A stretch of DNA of 64,000 nt from contig DAHXOO010000009.1 in NCBI GenBank assembly GCA_027364845.1, positions 1 to 64,000 on the forward strand. Direction: 5' to 3'. The position numbers and the translations under genes were made by a program. The notes below the pieces were generated by a model. It did no database searches, was not told the DNA's origin, and worked only from the letters and a program-made list of their open reading frames with translations. Position 1 is the stretch's first letter. The number at the start of each line of letters is the position of its first letter. Origin of the DNA: Pseudomonadota bacterium. Lineage in GTDB: Bacteria; Pseudomonadota; Gammaproteobacteria; Acidiferrobacterales; UBA6901. Shown piece after piece: positions 51,201 to 62,407 of this stretch.

Positions 51201-53336
51201 TTAGCTTTCAGCGCGGTGCGCTGCGGCGTGCGTCGCACCTTGCGCTCGGTCCGTTCTGTCTGCGCCAATGGCGCGCCCTCCTCGATGAGCTCGAAATCTA
51301 TCGTTGCCCAGGGCAGTGACATGCACGAGCCCATCGACGTAGATATCTTCGAGTTCCACAAACAAGCCGAAGTTCGTGACACCGCTGATAATGCCGTTGA
51401 AGGGCTCACCAACCTTGGCCACCATGAATTCCGTTTTGAGCCAGCGTACGACCTCACGGGTGGCCTCATCCGCGCGCCGCTCGGTTTTGGAAAAATGCTC
51501 GCCCTGCACCTGCGCTTCCGCCGCAGTCGCGGCGCCGGGCCTGCGTTCGAGCAGCGCGGTGATCGCGCGATGGACCAGCAGGTCGGGGTAACGTCGGATC
51601 GGTGAGGTGAAATGAGCGTAGTTTGGATAGCCGAGAGCGAAATGTCCGATGTTGTCGGGGGTATACAGCGCCTGGCTCAGGCTGCGCAGCATCACTGTGT
51701 GGATGAGCCTCGCGTCGGGACGCCCTTCGACAGAAATAAGCAATCGGGCATAGTCGCGTGCTTTCGGCTCGGGGCCACCGCCGAGGTTGAGACCGAGCTC
51801 GAACAAAAATTCGCGCAGCGCAGTGAGCTTTTCGGCGGTCGGACCCGCATGTACCCGGAATGGAACGGCTATCTTATGGTGCGCAAGCATCTCGGCGGCG
51901 CTGACGTTGGCGGCAAGCATGCACTCTTCTATTAGCCGATGGGCATCATTACGCACCAGCGGCTCGATGCGCTCGATCTTGCGTTGCGCATCATAGATGA
52001 TGCGGGTTTCCGGGAGTTCGAAGTCCACCGCCCCGCGCGCGACCCGCGCCTTGTGCAGCACTTTGTACAGTGCGTATAGGTCGCCGAGATGAGTCTCCAG
52101 CTGATCGTAGTGACGCCGCAGTTCGGCATCTTGTTCGACAAGCATCGCCGCGACCTGGGTATAGGTCAGACGCGCACGGGAACGCATTACGGCGCGGAAG
52201 AAGCGGTAGTCCTCGATCTTCCCGCTGGCTCCGATATGCATTTCGCACGCGACGCACAGACGATCGACTTCAGGATTGAGCGAGCACAGGCCGTTGGATA
52301 GGATCTCCGGCAGCATCGGTATCACGTGATTCGGAAAATAGACGGAGTTGCCGCGCTGATAGGCCTCGCCATCCAGGGCCGTATTGGGCAGAACATAAGC
52401 AGACACATCGGCGATCGCGACGACCAACCGGAATGCACGGCCTTGGCGCTCGCAGAATACGGCATCGTCGAAATCGCGCGCGTCCTCTCCGTCAATGGTC
52501 ACGAGCGGAACGGAACGCAGGTCTTCCCTTCCCTCCCCGGCAGCCGCCGGTACCTCTGGCGCCAAACCAGCGACCTCGTCCAGGACGGCGTCGGGCCAGT
52601 TGTGAGGCAGATCGTACATACGGATCGCGACCTCTACTTCCATCCCGGGCATCATGTGATCACCCAGCACCTCGGCGATTCGCCCCACGGGCCGCGAGCG
52701 GGAAGTCGGTGGCTCCGTGATGGCTGCCACCACGATCTGTCCGTCGCGTGCGCCCATATCGTCGCCGTGCGGAATGAGAATCTCCTGGCTGATGCGCTTG
52801 TCGGAAGGCACCACGAAGCCAATACGGTTCTCGCTGCTGTAGCGGCCGACAATCGTTGCATTGGCACGCTCCAGCACTTCGACGACTGTTCCTTCTCTGC
52901 GTCCCCGGTTATCGACGCCGGCCACGCGCACCACCACCCGGTCTCCGTGCAGCACGCCACGCATCTCCTTCGGCGGCAAGAACAAATCCACGCCGCCCTC
53001 GTCAGGCACCAGGAAGCCGAAACCATCGGGGTGGCCGATGACACGCCCGCGCACCATGTCCATCTTCTGCAGCAGGCCGTAACGGCCGCGGCGATTTTTC
53101 AGCAGCTGTCCATCCCTTTCCATGGCGCGCAGACGCCGTCCAAATGACTCGATGTCGCGCTCACCTTCGACTCCGAGTTCGCTCGCAAGAAACTTGAGCG
53201 ACAGTGGCTCACCACGCTGCGCAAGATGCGCCAGCACAACCTCGCGGCTGGGAACGGGAAACTCGTATTTGACCGCTTCGCGTTCGGCCATTGGATCAAC
53301 CGGCGCTTTGGACGCGCCGGGCACATGGTTTGACAT
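51201..53336 (-). CDS. rnr: ribonuclease R, apparently frameshifted/truncated in the C-terminal S1 domain
   Basis: RNB-domain motifs (VTIDGEDARDFDDAVFC, AIADVSAYV, CSLNPEVDRLC, YAHFTSPIRRYPDLLVHRAI); S1 domain stops resembling the family after GLVHVTALGND. Confidence 0.93.
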   Translation of the reverse strand: MSNHVPGASKAPVDPMAEREAVKYEFPVPSREVVLAHLAQRGEPLSLKFLASELGVEGERDIESFGRRLRAMERDGQLLKNRRGRYGLLQKMDMVRGRVIGHPDGFGFLVPDEGGVDLFLPPKEMRGVLHGDRVVVRVAGVDNRGRREGTVVEVLERANATIVGRYSSENRIGFVVPSDKRISQEILIPHGDDMGARDGQIVVAAITEPPTSRSRPVGRIAEVLGDHMMPGMEVEVAIRMYDLPHNWPDAVLDEVAGLAPEVPAAAGEGREDLRSVPLVTIDGEDARDFDDAVFCERQGRAFRLVVAIADVSAYVLPNTALDGEAYQRGNSVYFPNHVIPMLPEILSNGLCSLNPEVDRLCVACEMHIGASGKIEDYRFFRAVMRSRARLTYTQVAAMLVEQDAELRRHYDQLETHLGDLYALYKVLHKARVARGAVDFELPETRIIYDAQRKIERIEPLVRNDAHRLIEECMLAANVSAAEMLAHHKIAVPFRVHAGPTAEKLTALREFLFELGLNLGGGPEPKARDYARLLISVEGRPDARLIHTVMLRSLSQALYTPDNIGHFALGYPNYAHFTSPIRRYPDLLVHRAITALLERRPGAATAAEAQVQGEHFSKTERRADEATREVVRWLKTEFMVAKVGEPFNGIISGVTNFGLFVELEDIYVDGLVHVTALGNDRFRAHRGGRAIGADRTDRAQGATHAAAHRAES

Positions 53337-53404
53337 GAATTTCTTCTCTCGGTAGAGTGCGCCGCCTAACCTGATCCCATGGCCTGCCGTGGGATCAGTC
53401 CGAT

Positions 53405-53491
53405 GCCGAGGTGGCGGAACTGGTAGACGCGCTAGCTTCAGGTGCTAGTGGGGGTAACCCCGTGGAGGTTCAAGTCCTCTCCTCGGTACCA
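53405..53491 (+). tRNA. tRNA-Leu (anticodon CAG), CCA encoded
   Basis: GCCGAGGTGGCGGAACTGGTAGACGCGCTAGCTTCAGGTGCTAGTGGGGGTAACCCCGTGGAGGTTCAAGTCCTCTCCTCGGTACCA; 7-bp acceptor stem, long variable arm, GTTCAAGTC T-arm, anticodon loop TTCAGGT. Confidence 0.95.
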
Positions 53492-53635
53492 TACAAGTGG
53501 TCTTTCATACCGGCGCATTTGACCTGAAATCGCCGCAAATTACCAGATATTCTATACATTGGTGATCGCCTTATCACTTTCCCCGATCGGGCGCAGATCC
53601 CAATTATCCGATGGTTCAAGTTGGCGGGATCAGGC

Positions 53636-54060
53636 CTATGTTCTAAGTACCGTGATCCCTTCGTAAGAAGTTCTTCGAGTGTGTCTTCCAGCGGATTTCA
53701 CTGTGTCTTTCGCAATGGTTTTACGCCAAGGATCCAATCGAGTCGGTTGCCGCGACTGCCGAGGACGAGGCAGGTAAGAAAATGTGCAAGGAAAGCCAAA
53801 AGTAGCTGGCAGACGCATGCACCCATCCGCTCCACCTGGTCGTCGCAGCTGTCCTTGTCTCCTCCGATCTACCACACGCTGCACGGCGAGGGTCTTCATG
53901 TTCTCATTCTGCCCAAGGCAGTGTACCAGCTCCGCTTCGACCGTCTGTTGCATCACTTCATGGGATCCCTGACGAACCAGATCCTGCAATCCAGGACCGA
54001 TTTCCGCTAGACCCATAAACGACTTCTCGCTATTCTGCTTCTTGGTCGAGTGCCTGCTTC
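53636..54060 (-). pseudogene. possible degraded transposase (IS256/Mutator-like N-terminal signature)
   Basis: Minus-frame LQDLVRQGSHEVMQQTVEAELVHCLG resembles the IS256-family N-terminus; the rest lacks the DDE core; adjacent to a tRNA. Confidence 0.3.
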
Positions 54061-54203
54061 TGCTGGTTGGTGACTTCGACAATTACATTCTTAACAGAAG
54101 CCTTCACCGTCTCGACTCAAGCCGGCAGGGGGACGTACGCTACTTTCAACTTTAACTCACCGAGTTGTTCACTAAACCTAACCGCCAACGAGAGGAATGA
54201 TCG

Positions 54204-55427
54204 ATGTCCGAGGCCATACAGCATATACCGGGAGGCAGTGTTTTTTTCCTGCTTATGGGCGCGATCCTGGTGCTGTCCATGCATGGTGGATTCGCGTTTC
54301 TGGAGCTTGGTACTGTGCGCCGTAAAAATCAGGTCAACGCGCTGGTGAAGATTTTGAGCGATTTTGGAGTCTCCACGCTCGCCTATTTCTTTATCGGCTA
54401 CCGGATCGCCTATGGGATCAGCTTTTTCAGCGGCGCCCGTACGCTCATGGCCCACGACAACGGGTTCCAGATGGTGCGATTTTTCTTTCTCCTGACGTTT
54501 GCTGCGGCGATCCCGGCAATTGTCTCGGGCGGGATTGCCGAGCGTGCCCGGTTTTATCCGCAGCTGATTGCCACCGCCCTATTGGTCGCTTTTGTTTATC
54601 CGTTTTACGAAGGTATCGTGTGGAATCAGCATTACGGGTTTCAGGGATTGCTGACTCGCGTCTTCGGTGCGCCGTTTCATGATTTCGCGGGATCGGTTGT
54701 GGTCCATGCCATGGGTGGTTGGATCGCCCTAGTGGCGGTCTGGCAGCTTGGAGCCCGCCGGGGTCGCTATGGCCACGATGGCAACGTTCATGCCATCCCT
54801 CCATCCAATATACCGTTCCTCGCGCTCGGATCGTGGATTCTGATCATCGGCTGGTTTGGCTTCAATGTGATGAGTGCACAACGCCTGCCAGCGGTGCAGG
54901 GACTGGTGGCACTGAATTCGCTCATGGCGATGGTCGGGGGCACGCTGGCAGCGCTGGCGCTTGGGCGCGGTGATCCAGGTTTCGTCCACAATGGGGCGCT
55001 CGCCGGCCTGGTCGCGATCTGCGCCGGTTCGGATGTAGTACAACCTCTCTCCGCTCTCGTGATCGGCGTACTTGCGGGACTGATGTTCGTGTATCTTTTC
55101 ACCCTGGTGCAGAATCGCCTGAAGATCGATGATGTGCTGGGCGTGTGGCCCCTCCATGGTGTGTGCGGGGCATGGGGCGGTATCGCGGTCGGCATCTTCG
55201 GGCATCGAGCTTTGGGAGGTACTGGAGGTGTAAGCCTCTGGTCACAGTTGCTGGGGACCGGGCTCGGGCTTGCGATTGCCACTCTCGGTGGACTGCTCGT
55301 ATATGGGATCCTGAAGCGGACAGTGGGAATACGCCTTGATCCCGAGGCGGAATACGCTGGAGCGGATTTGAGTCTGCATCATGTCAGCGCCTATCCGGAA
55401 GAGGACGTACAGCGCGCCGGACGATGA
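54204..55427 (+). CDS. amtB: ammonium transporter
   Basis: FLLMGAILVLSMHGGFAFLELGTVRRKNQVNALVKI, FAGSVVVHAMGGWIAL, GWFGFNVMSA, VWPLHGVCGAWGGIAVGIFG. Confidence 0.93.
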   Translation: MSEAIQHIPGGSVFFLLMGAILVLSMHGGFAFLELGTVRRKNQVNALVKILSDFGVSTLAYFFIGYRIAYGISFFSGARTLMAHDNGFQMVRFFFLLTFAAAIPAIVSGGIAERARFYPQLIATALLVAFVYPFYEGIVWNQHYGFQGLLTRVFGAPFHDFAGSVVVHAMGGWIALVAVWQLGARRGRYGHDGNVHAIPPSNIPFLALGSWILIIGWFGFNVMSAQRLPAVQGLVALNSLMAMVGGTLAALALGRGDPGFVHNGALAGLVAICAGSDVVQPLSALVIGVLAGLMFVYLFTLVQNRLKIDDVLGVWPLHGVCGAWGGIAVGIFGHRALGGTGGVSLWSQLLGTGLGLAIATLGGLLVYGILKRTVGIRLDPEAEYAGADLSLHHVSAYPEEDVQRAGR

Positions 55428-56097
55428 TCATCCCGGCTCCGGAGTTGCAGCCGAGCCAGGGATGGCCACGAGCGCAACAGCTCGATCTTAACCATTCGGC
55501 ACAATCCGTCATGGCCTGACCCGTGCTGCGGCCATATGGCCATTCGGCTTTGGCTGCCCATGATGCGCAACGACGTCGCCATAGCCGATTTACCTGCGCA
55601 ATCGGCGATGCTGAAGCACAACGGGGTAGCAAGAAGCTCATTGCGGAATTGAAACCAGTGCGCCAGAAAATTGGACAGTGGTATATCCAACATCAGTCTG
55701 CCGTATCCCAGTCCGCGCGCCTCCTTGGATACTGGATCGTCTACGAAGCAGAGACATCCGTACACCATGTTCTGCTGCTCGCGAAAGCCGACAAGGACAA
55801 TTAGCCGCAGACCATCGAGCGGACTCTGCCTTATCCTGATACCCGGTCACTAAAAAATTGCCGACGACGTGATCAATGCCACCGCTGCAAACGCCCACTT
55901 CGTGGAAATATGAACTGGCGCTGCATCACAGCCTGAAGATGGCTACAGAGACGGAGTTTTCGCGCTTGCCGTTGATCTGATTTTGTTCAAAAAAACGGTA
56001 GCCAAGCACAAAAGTAGGGCCTATCCTAGCGATGGAATTGAACGCTGTGCCTATCATGCCCACCGGAGTGATAGGCACATGACACGAGGAACCCGCT

Positions 56098-56481
56098 ATG
56101 ACCCAGACTTCACGAATACCCTCATTTCGGCGAGTGGTCACGATCATGATCGCTATCACAGCGGCCGCGTCCACATTCCCTGCATATGCGCAAAACGACC
56201 ACGGCAATTACGGCCGTGGGCGGCCTGCGTACCGTAATCAGCGCCGTGAGCGACCTGCGTACCGTGACCGGGGTCAACGCGGCTCGGGTGGAAATGGCGA
56301 TCTCATCTTCGGTGCGTTGCTGGGGGCAGTCGTTGGTGCAGTAGTCTCAGGAGCGTTGCAGCCACCACCGGCCGTGGTTTATCCAGCATCACCACCTCCT
56401 CCGCCACCGGGGGTATACTACCCGGCACCGCCGCCGCCCGGTACCGTTTACTACCCCAACAGTTACCCTCCGTCCAATTGA
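56098..56481 (+). CDS. secreted Gly/Arg- and Pro/Tyr-rich hypothetical protein
   Basis: Signal peptide ending AYAQ; GRGRPAYRNQRRERPAYRD; glycine-zipper-like GALLGAVVGAVVSGAL; PPPPPPGVYYPAPPPPGTVYYP. Confidence 0.7.
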   Translation: MTQTSRIPSFRRVVTIMIAITAAASTFPAYAQNDHGNYGRGRPAYRNQRRERPAYRDRGQRGSGGNGDLIFGALLGAVVGAVVSGALQPPPAVVYPASPPPPPPGVYYPAPPPPGTVYYPNSYPPSN

Positions 56482-56597
56482 TATCCTCTTCACTTATGGA
56501 GCCTGTTATCACCGAACCCAAAAACGATGACAACAGGTGCTTTGAGGGGTCAAAGTCGGCTACGGCCCATCCGATATCCTAATTCGAGCGCCCAACC

Positions 56598-57095
56598 ATG
56601 AAAAATCTAACTCGCATAGCTGCTCTCACTGCCTTGTTGATTCCTGCGTTCCTGTCCCCTCCTGTTGGGGCACAGGTAACGGTTCCCAGCAAATCAGGCG
56701 CAGCAGTTTCGAACACCGCGCCGACGACCAAATACGCTGAAAAACGCGAGGATCTAGTAGAAAAGCGGATCAATGATCTGCACACGCAGTTGAAAATCAC
56801 TCCCCAGCAGGCAAAACAGTGGAACGCATTTGCACTGACGATGCGCGATAACGCACAGGCAATGGGGCACGCTTTCCATGAACGAATCATGAAGCTGCCC
56901 AGCATGAACGCCGAGCAAGCCATGAAGTCCTACGCGGCCATCACGCAATTGAACGCGGAAAACATGCAGAAACTGTCTGCCTCGTTCAGTGATCTGTACG
57001 GCGTACTGACCAAGAGTCAGAAGGCCGTCGCGGACAAGTTATTCAGAAATGAACGCCGAAGGCTACAGAAGGCTTCCCAGAAACGTAAGCAATGA
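56598..57095 (+). CDS. periplasmic Spy/CpxP (LTxxQ motif) family protein
   Basis: Signal peptide; LKITPQQAKQWNAFALTMRDNAQ and LTKSQKAVADKLF LTxxQ-like motifs. Confidence 0.75.
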   Translation: MKNLTRIAALTALLIPAFLSPPVGAQVTVPSKSGAAVSNTAPTTKYAEKREDLVEKRINDLHTQLKITPQQAKQWNAFALTMRDNAQAMGHAFHERIMKLPSMNAEQAMKSYAAITQLNAENMQKLSASFSDLYGVLTKSQKAVADKLFRNERRRLQKASQKRKQ

Positions 57096-57345
57096 TCCCT
57101 CAGCGGCAACACTGCCGCTCATGTCGGGATCGAGCAAGGGTTAGGCACCGGCAGCTGGAATGACCACAGTGGACTAGTCCCTGTCGACCCGGACGGTCGT
57201 CAATCGCACGGCCGCCTTGGTCGCTTCGATCGAGTAGCTGCTTCGGCAACTACTGTTGTGAAACCGGTACGATTCTTCGGATCTGGATCACGTTCGATAC
57301 CTTCAATGAAGCGTTGTACTGCTCAACGCCAATCTGGTTTCTAAT

Positions 57346-58023
57346 ATGGATCAGGAAATCGCCCGATGCAGAAACGCCTCGATGCCTAGCAAACCGATTG
57401 AGCCGCTCGATCTGGAAAAGATGGTCGCCATGACGCTCGCCCACTATGGGCTGCGCGCCGACGAATTCCGCGATGACACACGTGATCACGACGTCAGCCA
57501 AAACATTGCCGCGTTATTGCGGCATATCAAAGGTGAGTCGCCGTTCACAATTCTCGATTTTGGCTGCGGTCCGGGGCGCGACCTCAGGGCTTTCACCGGA
57601 CTGGGCCATACTGCAATCGGCCTCGATGGTGCAGCAGAATTTGCTGCAATGGCGCGCGCCGACACCAGGTGCGAGGTGTGGCATCAGGATTTCCTTAGGC
57701 TTGACCTGCCAAGTGAGCGCTTTGATGGCATCTTCGCCAACGCGTCCCTGTTTCATGTGCCAATACAAGAATTGCGGCGTGTCTTGCGACAATTGCACGC
57801 AGCACTGAAACACGGAGGCGCGCTGTTCAGCTCCAACCCGCACGGCAACAATGAGGAAGGGTGGAACCGTGGGCGCTTTGGCGCCTACCACGATCTGGAG
57901 GCCTGGCGTCACTACATGTCGGATACGGGGTTCACGGAACTTGAGTACTACTACAGACCAACCGGACTGCCGCGCGCACAGCAGCCATGGCTGGCGAGTG
58001 TGTGGCGTAAGCCGTCACCCTGA
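57346..58023 (+). CDS. class I SAM-dependent methyltransferase
   Basis: FTILDFGCGPGRDLRAF motif I; FDGIFANASLFHVP; start may be internal (57382, MPSKPIEP). Confidence 0.85.
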   Translation: MDQEIARCRNASMPSKPIEPLDLEKMVAMTLAHYGLRADEFRDDTRDHDVSQNIAALLRHIKGESPFTILDFGCGPGRDLRAFTGLGHTAIGLDGAAEFAAMARADTRCEVWHQDFLRLDLPSERFDGIFANASLFHVPIQELRRVLRQLHAALKHGGALFSSNPHGNNEEGWNRGRFGAYHDLEAWRHYMSDTGFTELEYYYRPTGLPRAQQPWLASVWRKPSP

Positions 58024-59424
58024 ATCACGCTGGGCGCCTTTGGAATGGCATGGGTCGCTTACCCCGGTTCCCCAATTTGAATGTGGTTGGGTGCAGACGA
58101 GCAGAATCGGCCAGAGATGGTCGAAATGCGTCCGTCGGCGGGTGGTCGTTACCGGCCTGAGGCAGATTACCGGGAATTCACCCATCGATCGCAGCTTCCA
58201 GCACCTTCACAATTCGGAAAAAACACCGAGGACGATCGGGTCGATTACGGCGAACAGCAATTCGCCGCATTGGTCCTGACGATATGTTGGCCAAATCACC
58301 CATTCTCTGCGCCAGGCAACATTCTGAACTTTTGCGAACGGCACGGCGCAGCCACATACGCACGCACCCATTTGCATTGCTTACACTACACGGTCGCTGA
58401 GGTATCCACGGCTGCCGAAGCGCTCGCTGTTGCACCAAGGTTGGACAATGGCATCGGTTTATTCCCGACCATGGTGCACAAACATCCGAAATATCCAGCG
58501 CAGATCAGTGCAACTTGTTGATTACAAATAATATTAATTGGTGGCACAGAGATTGCTATGAGTCACCGCGAGAGCGCGTGACCGCTCGAGATACGGTGAT
58601 CCACGATGACAGATTCGACAGAGTTCGTGGCGTTTGGTCCTGGGAAACGAAGGATTCGTCCTTCGAACTGGATTTACCGGCTGCTGGGAATAGCGACTGC
58701 GCATTGGCAGAGCGAAAACAAGCCACAACCCTGCGGAACATGCGCCGCATGTCCGGAGACCATTTGTTTCTTCTTTCCGGCAAGCCTGCAGGACACTCAT
58801 CCGGCCATGATTCGGGACCTGAAGTTTTGTCTCAAAATGCTTGATGTCCCTGAAGTCAGTGCCCATTGCCCGCGCAACGCTGACCATTCGTGCGTTGCCC
58901 ACAGGAGCGCCGCCTGATGCTCGAATTGGGGAAGAAAAATATGGAAGAACATCCGCCAGCAAGCGCCTACGCGCACGACTTTCCAGCCCGTTTAACTCGA
59001 GCAAGCATCCAGTACCGCCAGGCTCACTGCTGTGCGGCGTGGCGCACCCTGCGTTCCCTGACTACGGCGACAACGTGAGCGGGCTCGTCCTCGAAATGCT
59101 GCGCGACAACCTCTATTGGCGCATTTACGGTCTAGCCAATTAGGATCGCGCTACAAGCACTGCCCCAGGCGGTACGCGATCGGGGCAGCATTCATCGAGG
59201 CGCCGAAATGGCCGGATTGTGTCCTCCGAATCGCATCGATGGACAGAGCGCGAAGGATATCGATACAAAGGACGCTGAGTTGCGCATGGTCAATCAAGCT
59301 TTGCTCTGTTCCCGCGCTCGGGTTTAAGCCCCTTCGAGCTACCCTTCTTGGTAAACGTCGTAGTGACGTAGCCGTTATTCACTACATCGCGCAGGATGCA
59401 CGATGTGAAACTCATGGCCAACGT

Positions 59425-61086
59425 TCATGTTCGACCGCTCTTAAGCCGGCGGTAGCGCCGTATGAGCGCGTTGGTCGAGCTGTCATGCGTGAGGGCCGGT
59501 TCGTCCGCGCTTTCTAGTTCAGGAATCATGCGCTGCGCCAAGGCCTTGCCCAGCTCGACGCCCCACTGGTCGAATGAATCAACGTTCCAAATCGTCCCCT
59601 GCGTGAAAACGCTATGTTCGTACAGCGCAATCAGACGCCCGAGCGTCTCCGGTGTCAGACACTCGGCAAGAATGGTATTGCTCGGATGATTACCTTCGAA
59701 GAGTCTGTGCGGCACTAGCCATTCCGGCGTCCCGTCGGCCTTGACCTCGTCTTCCGTCTTGCCGAAAGCCAGCGCCTCAGTCTGCGCGAACAGATTCGCC
59801 ATCAGCAAATCATGCTGACTGCCGACAGGATTCAAGGTCTGGCAGAAACCAATAAAATCGCACGGAACCAGCTTGGTGCCCTGGTGGATAAGCTGAAAGA
59901 ACGAATGCTGACCGTTAGTGCCTGGCTCACCCCAGTAGATCGGTCCCGTCTGATAGCCGATATGCACCCCGTCTAGCGTCACATGCTTGCCATTGCTCTC
60001 CATCGCCAATTGCTGGAGATAGGCGGGAAAGCGTTTGAGATATTGTTCATAGGGAAGCACCGCCGCCGTCTGGGCCTCGAAGAAGTTGTTATACCAAACC
60101 ATGAGCAATCCCATGAGCACCGGCAGGTTTTGCTCGAAAGGAGTATTGCGGAAGTGCTCATCCATTACGCGAAAGCCCGCAAGCATGGCGTGGAAATTCT
60201 CCGGTCCGATTGCGATCATGGTCGAGAGGCCAACGGCTGAATCTATCGAGTAACGCCCCCCGACCCAGTCCCAAAAGCCGAACATGTTCACGGTGTCGAT
60301 GCCAAACTTCGACACTTCCCCGGCGTTGGTCGAAACAGCGACAAAGTGCCTGCGCACGGCCTGCTCGTCCGCAAGGCGGCGCAAGCTCCAGGCACGCGCC
60401 GCACGGGCATTCGTCAAGGTTTCAAGCGTTGTAAACGTCTTCGAACAGACGATAAATAGCGTTTCCTCAGGATCGAGGTCACGCACGGCTTCCGAAAAGT
60501 CGGTGCCGTCCACGTTCGAGACGAAGCGGAAGCTCATGTCGCGCTGACTGTAATGCCGCAGCGCTTCGTAGGCCATCACCGGCCCGAGATCGGAGCCGCC
60601 GATACCGATATTGATGACATGGCGGATGCGCTTTCCGGTATATCCTCGCCATTGGCCGCTGCGCACCTGGCGCGCGAAGTCGGCCATCCGATTGAGCACC
60701 GCGTACACCTCGGGGGCAATATTCACTCCATCCACGACCAGCGACTCGCCTGCCGCGGCGCGCAACGCGGTGTGAAGGACGGCGCGTTTTTCCGTCACGT
60801 TGATCTTCTCGCCGCTGAACATAGCCTCGATCCGCTGATGCAGCCCACACTCCTCGGCAAGCTGAACCAGTAGTCGGATCGTCTCGTCGGTGATGCGGTT
60901 CTTCGAGTAGTCGAGGTAGATGCCGGCAGCTTCAAGCGCAAAGCGCTCGCCGCGCCGCGAATCGTCGGAAAAGAGCTGTCGCAGATGCAGATGGCGCAGC
61001 TTTTGATAATGCGCTTCCAGCTTCTTCCAGGCCGGACGCGCCGTTAGCGGTCCTGTCGGTACTGTTGAACGGATAATCACCGTCAC
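59425..61086 (-). CDS. pgi: glucose-6-phosphate isomerase
   Basis: [60 protein letters not shown]. Confidence 0.96.
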   Translation of the reverse strand: MTVIIRSTVPTGPLTARPAWKKLEAHYQKLRHLHLRQLFSDDSRRGERFALEAAGIYLDYSKNRITDETIRLLVQLAEECGLHQRIEAMFSGEKINVTEKRAVLHTALRAAAGESLVVDGVNIAPEVYAVLNRMADFARQVRSGQWRGYTGKRIRHVINIGIGGSDLGPVMAYEALRHYSQRDMSFRFVSNVDGTDFSEAVRDLDPEETLFIVCSKTFTTLETLTNARAARAWSLRRLADEQAVRRHFVAVSTNAGEVSKFGIDTVNMFGFWDWVGGRYSIDSAVGLSTMIAIGPENFHAMLAGFRVMDEHFRNTPFEQNLPVLMGLLMVWYNNFFEAQTAAVLPYEQYLKRFPAYLQQLAMESNGKHVTLDGVHIGYQTGPIYWGEPGTNGQHSFFQLIHQGTKLVPCDFIGFCQTLNPVGSQHDLLMANLFAQTEALAFGKTEDEVKADGTPEWLVPHRLFEGNHPSNTILAECLTPETLGRLIALYEHSVFTQGTIWNVDSFDQWGVELGKALAQRMIPELESADEPALTHDSSTNALIRRYRRLKSGRT

Positions 61087-62183
61087 TTCCTTTTTGCGGG
61101 ACCAGGTTTTTTGAGCAAAACACTTTTCGAGACGATGCTTTCCATTAGGTCGTTCCAGGACTTGTCGAAAGACAGGGTGCCATCATGCTGGAGCTTGGCA
61201 GCGAGCGCCACAGCATCCACCCCTTCCTGCGCGAATTCGGCGAGCACCGCTTCCGCATCACCGTCGTCGTCCGTCAATTCTCCTTTCACTTCCCCTCGAT
61301 CCGCGAAAGCAAGCAGCGTATTTTCGGGCATGGTGTTGATGGTATCGGGCGCCGCCAGTGCTTCCACATACAGCGTCTCCGAAGCTTCAGGATCCTTGGT
61401 GCCGGTACTGGCCCACAGCAGACGTTGCGGTCGCGCGCCGGCTTCGGCAAGTTTTTTCCATCGGATCGAACCCAGCGTCTCACGATAGGCCTTGTACGTG
61501 CGCTTGGCAATTGCGATCCCGAGTCGGTTCCGAAGCCGCCCTGAAACCTTGTCTTTCACTGCTACGTCCCAGCGGCTGACGAATATCGATGCCACGGAAT
61601 CGACTCTTGGGTCAAGACCGGCAGCTACCCGTCGTTCGACGCCGCGCATATATGCCTCGGCAGCGGCAAGGTACTGTTCGCGCGAAAACAACAGCGTGAC
61701 ATTCACGGGTACGCCCGCGAAGATGGTCTCTTCGACTGCAGGAATGCCGGCGCCGGTACCCGGGATCTTGATGAAAAGATTGGGACGCTGCGCGCGCTCA
61801 TGAAGTTCCACCGCAGCTTTGATGGTGGCAGCGGTGTCATCCGCCAGCAACGGCGACACCTCCAACGAAACCCAGCCGTCGATGCCTCCGGTAGAATCGT
61901 GCACTGGCCGAAATAGATCCGCTGCCTGGACCAGATCCTCCAAGGCAAGTTCGAAAAACAGCACCTCACCCGATTTGCCGCCCTCCGTTTTCTGGCGGAT
62001 TGCAGCATCGTATAAATCCGCATCCTCGATCGCTTTATCGAAGATCGTCGGGTTTGAGGTCAGTCCCGTCACTGAAAGTTCCCTGATGTAACGGCGCAGC
62101 GTGCCGCTCGTCAGCAGACCGCGGGTGATGTTGTCAAGCCAGAGACTCTGACCGAGCTCATGCAGTCGTTGAGTAGCCTTCAT
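61083..62183 (-). CDS. tal: transaldolase (Tal/TalB-like, long form)
   Basis: [62 protein letters not shown]. Confidence 0.94.
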   Translation of the reverse strand: MKATQRLHELGQSLWLDNITRGLLTSGTLRRYIRELSVTGLTSNPTIFDKAIEDADLYDAAIRQKTEGGKSGEVLFFELALEDLVQAADLFRPVHDSTGGIDGWVSLEVSPLLADDTAATIKAAVELHERAQRPNLFIKIPGTGAGIPAVEETIFAGVPVNVTLLFSREQYLAAAEAYMRGVERRVAAGLDPRVDSVASIFVSRWDVAVKDKVSGRLRNRLGIAIAKRTYKAYRETLGSIRWKKLAEAGARPQRLLWASTGTKDPEASETLYVEALAAPDTINTMPENTLLAFADRGEVKGELTDDDGDAEAVLAEFAQEGVDAVALAAKLQHDGTLSFDKSWNDLMESIVSKSVLLKKPGPAKRK

Positions 62184-62407
62184 GTCGCCTCCTTTTCCGT
62201 ATGGCCGGCTCCAAGGGCGCCGAACAATGTGGGTAAATCAAACCGACCGGCGCACTGAAGCGCTCGATCAGCCGGTCCGCTGATGGCCGAATATAGACGT
62301 TCTTGCAATCCAGTGCGTGCGATCGGCTTCGATGCAATCGTTATCGGGCAGGATGTCATCCATGCCCGGCACTACCGGAGTCTCATCCGGTACACCCATG
62401 GTCAGGA

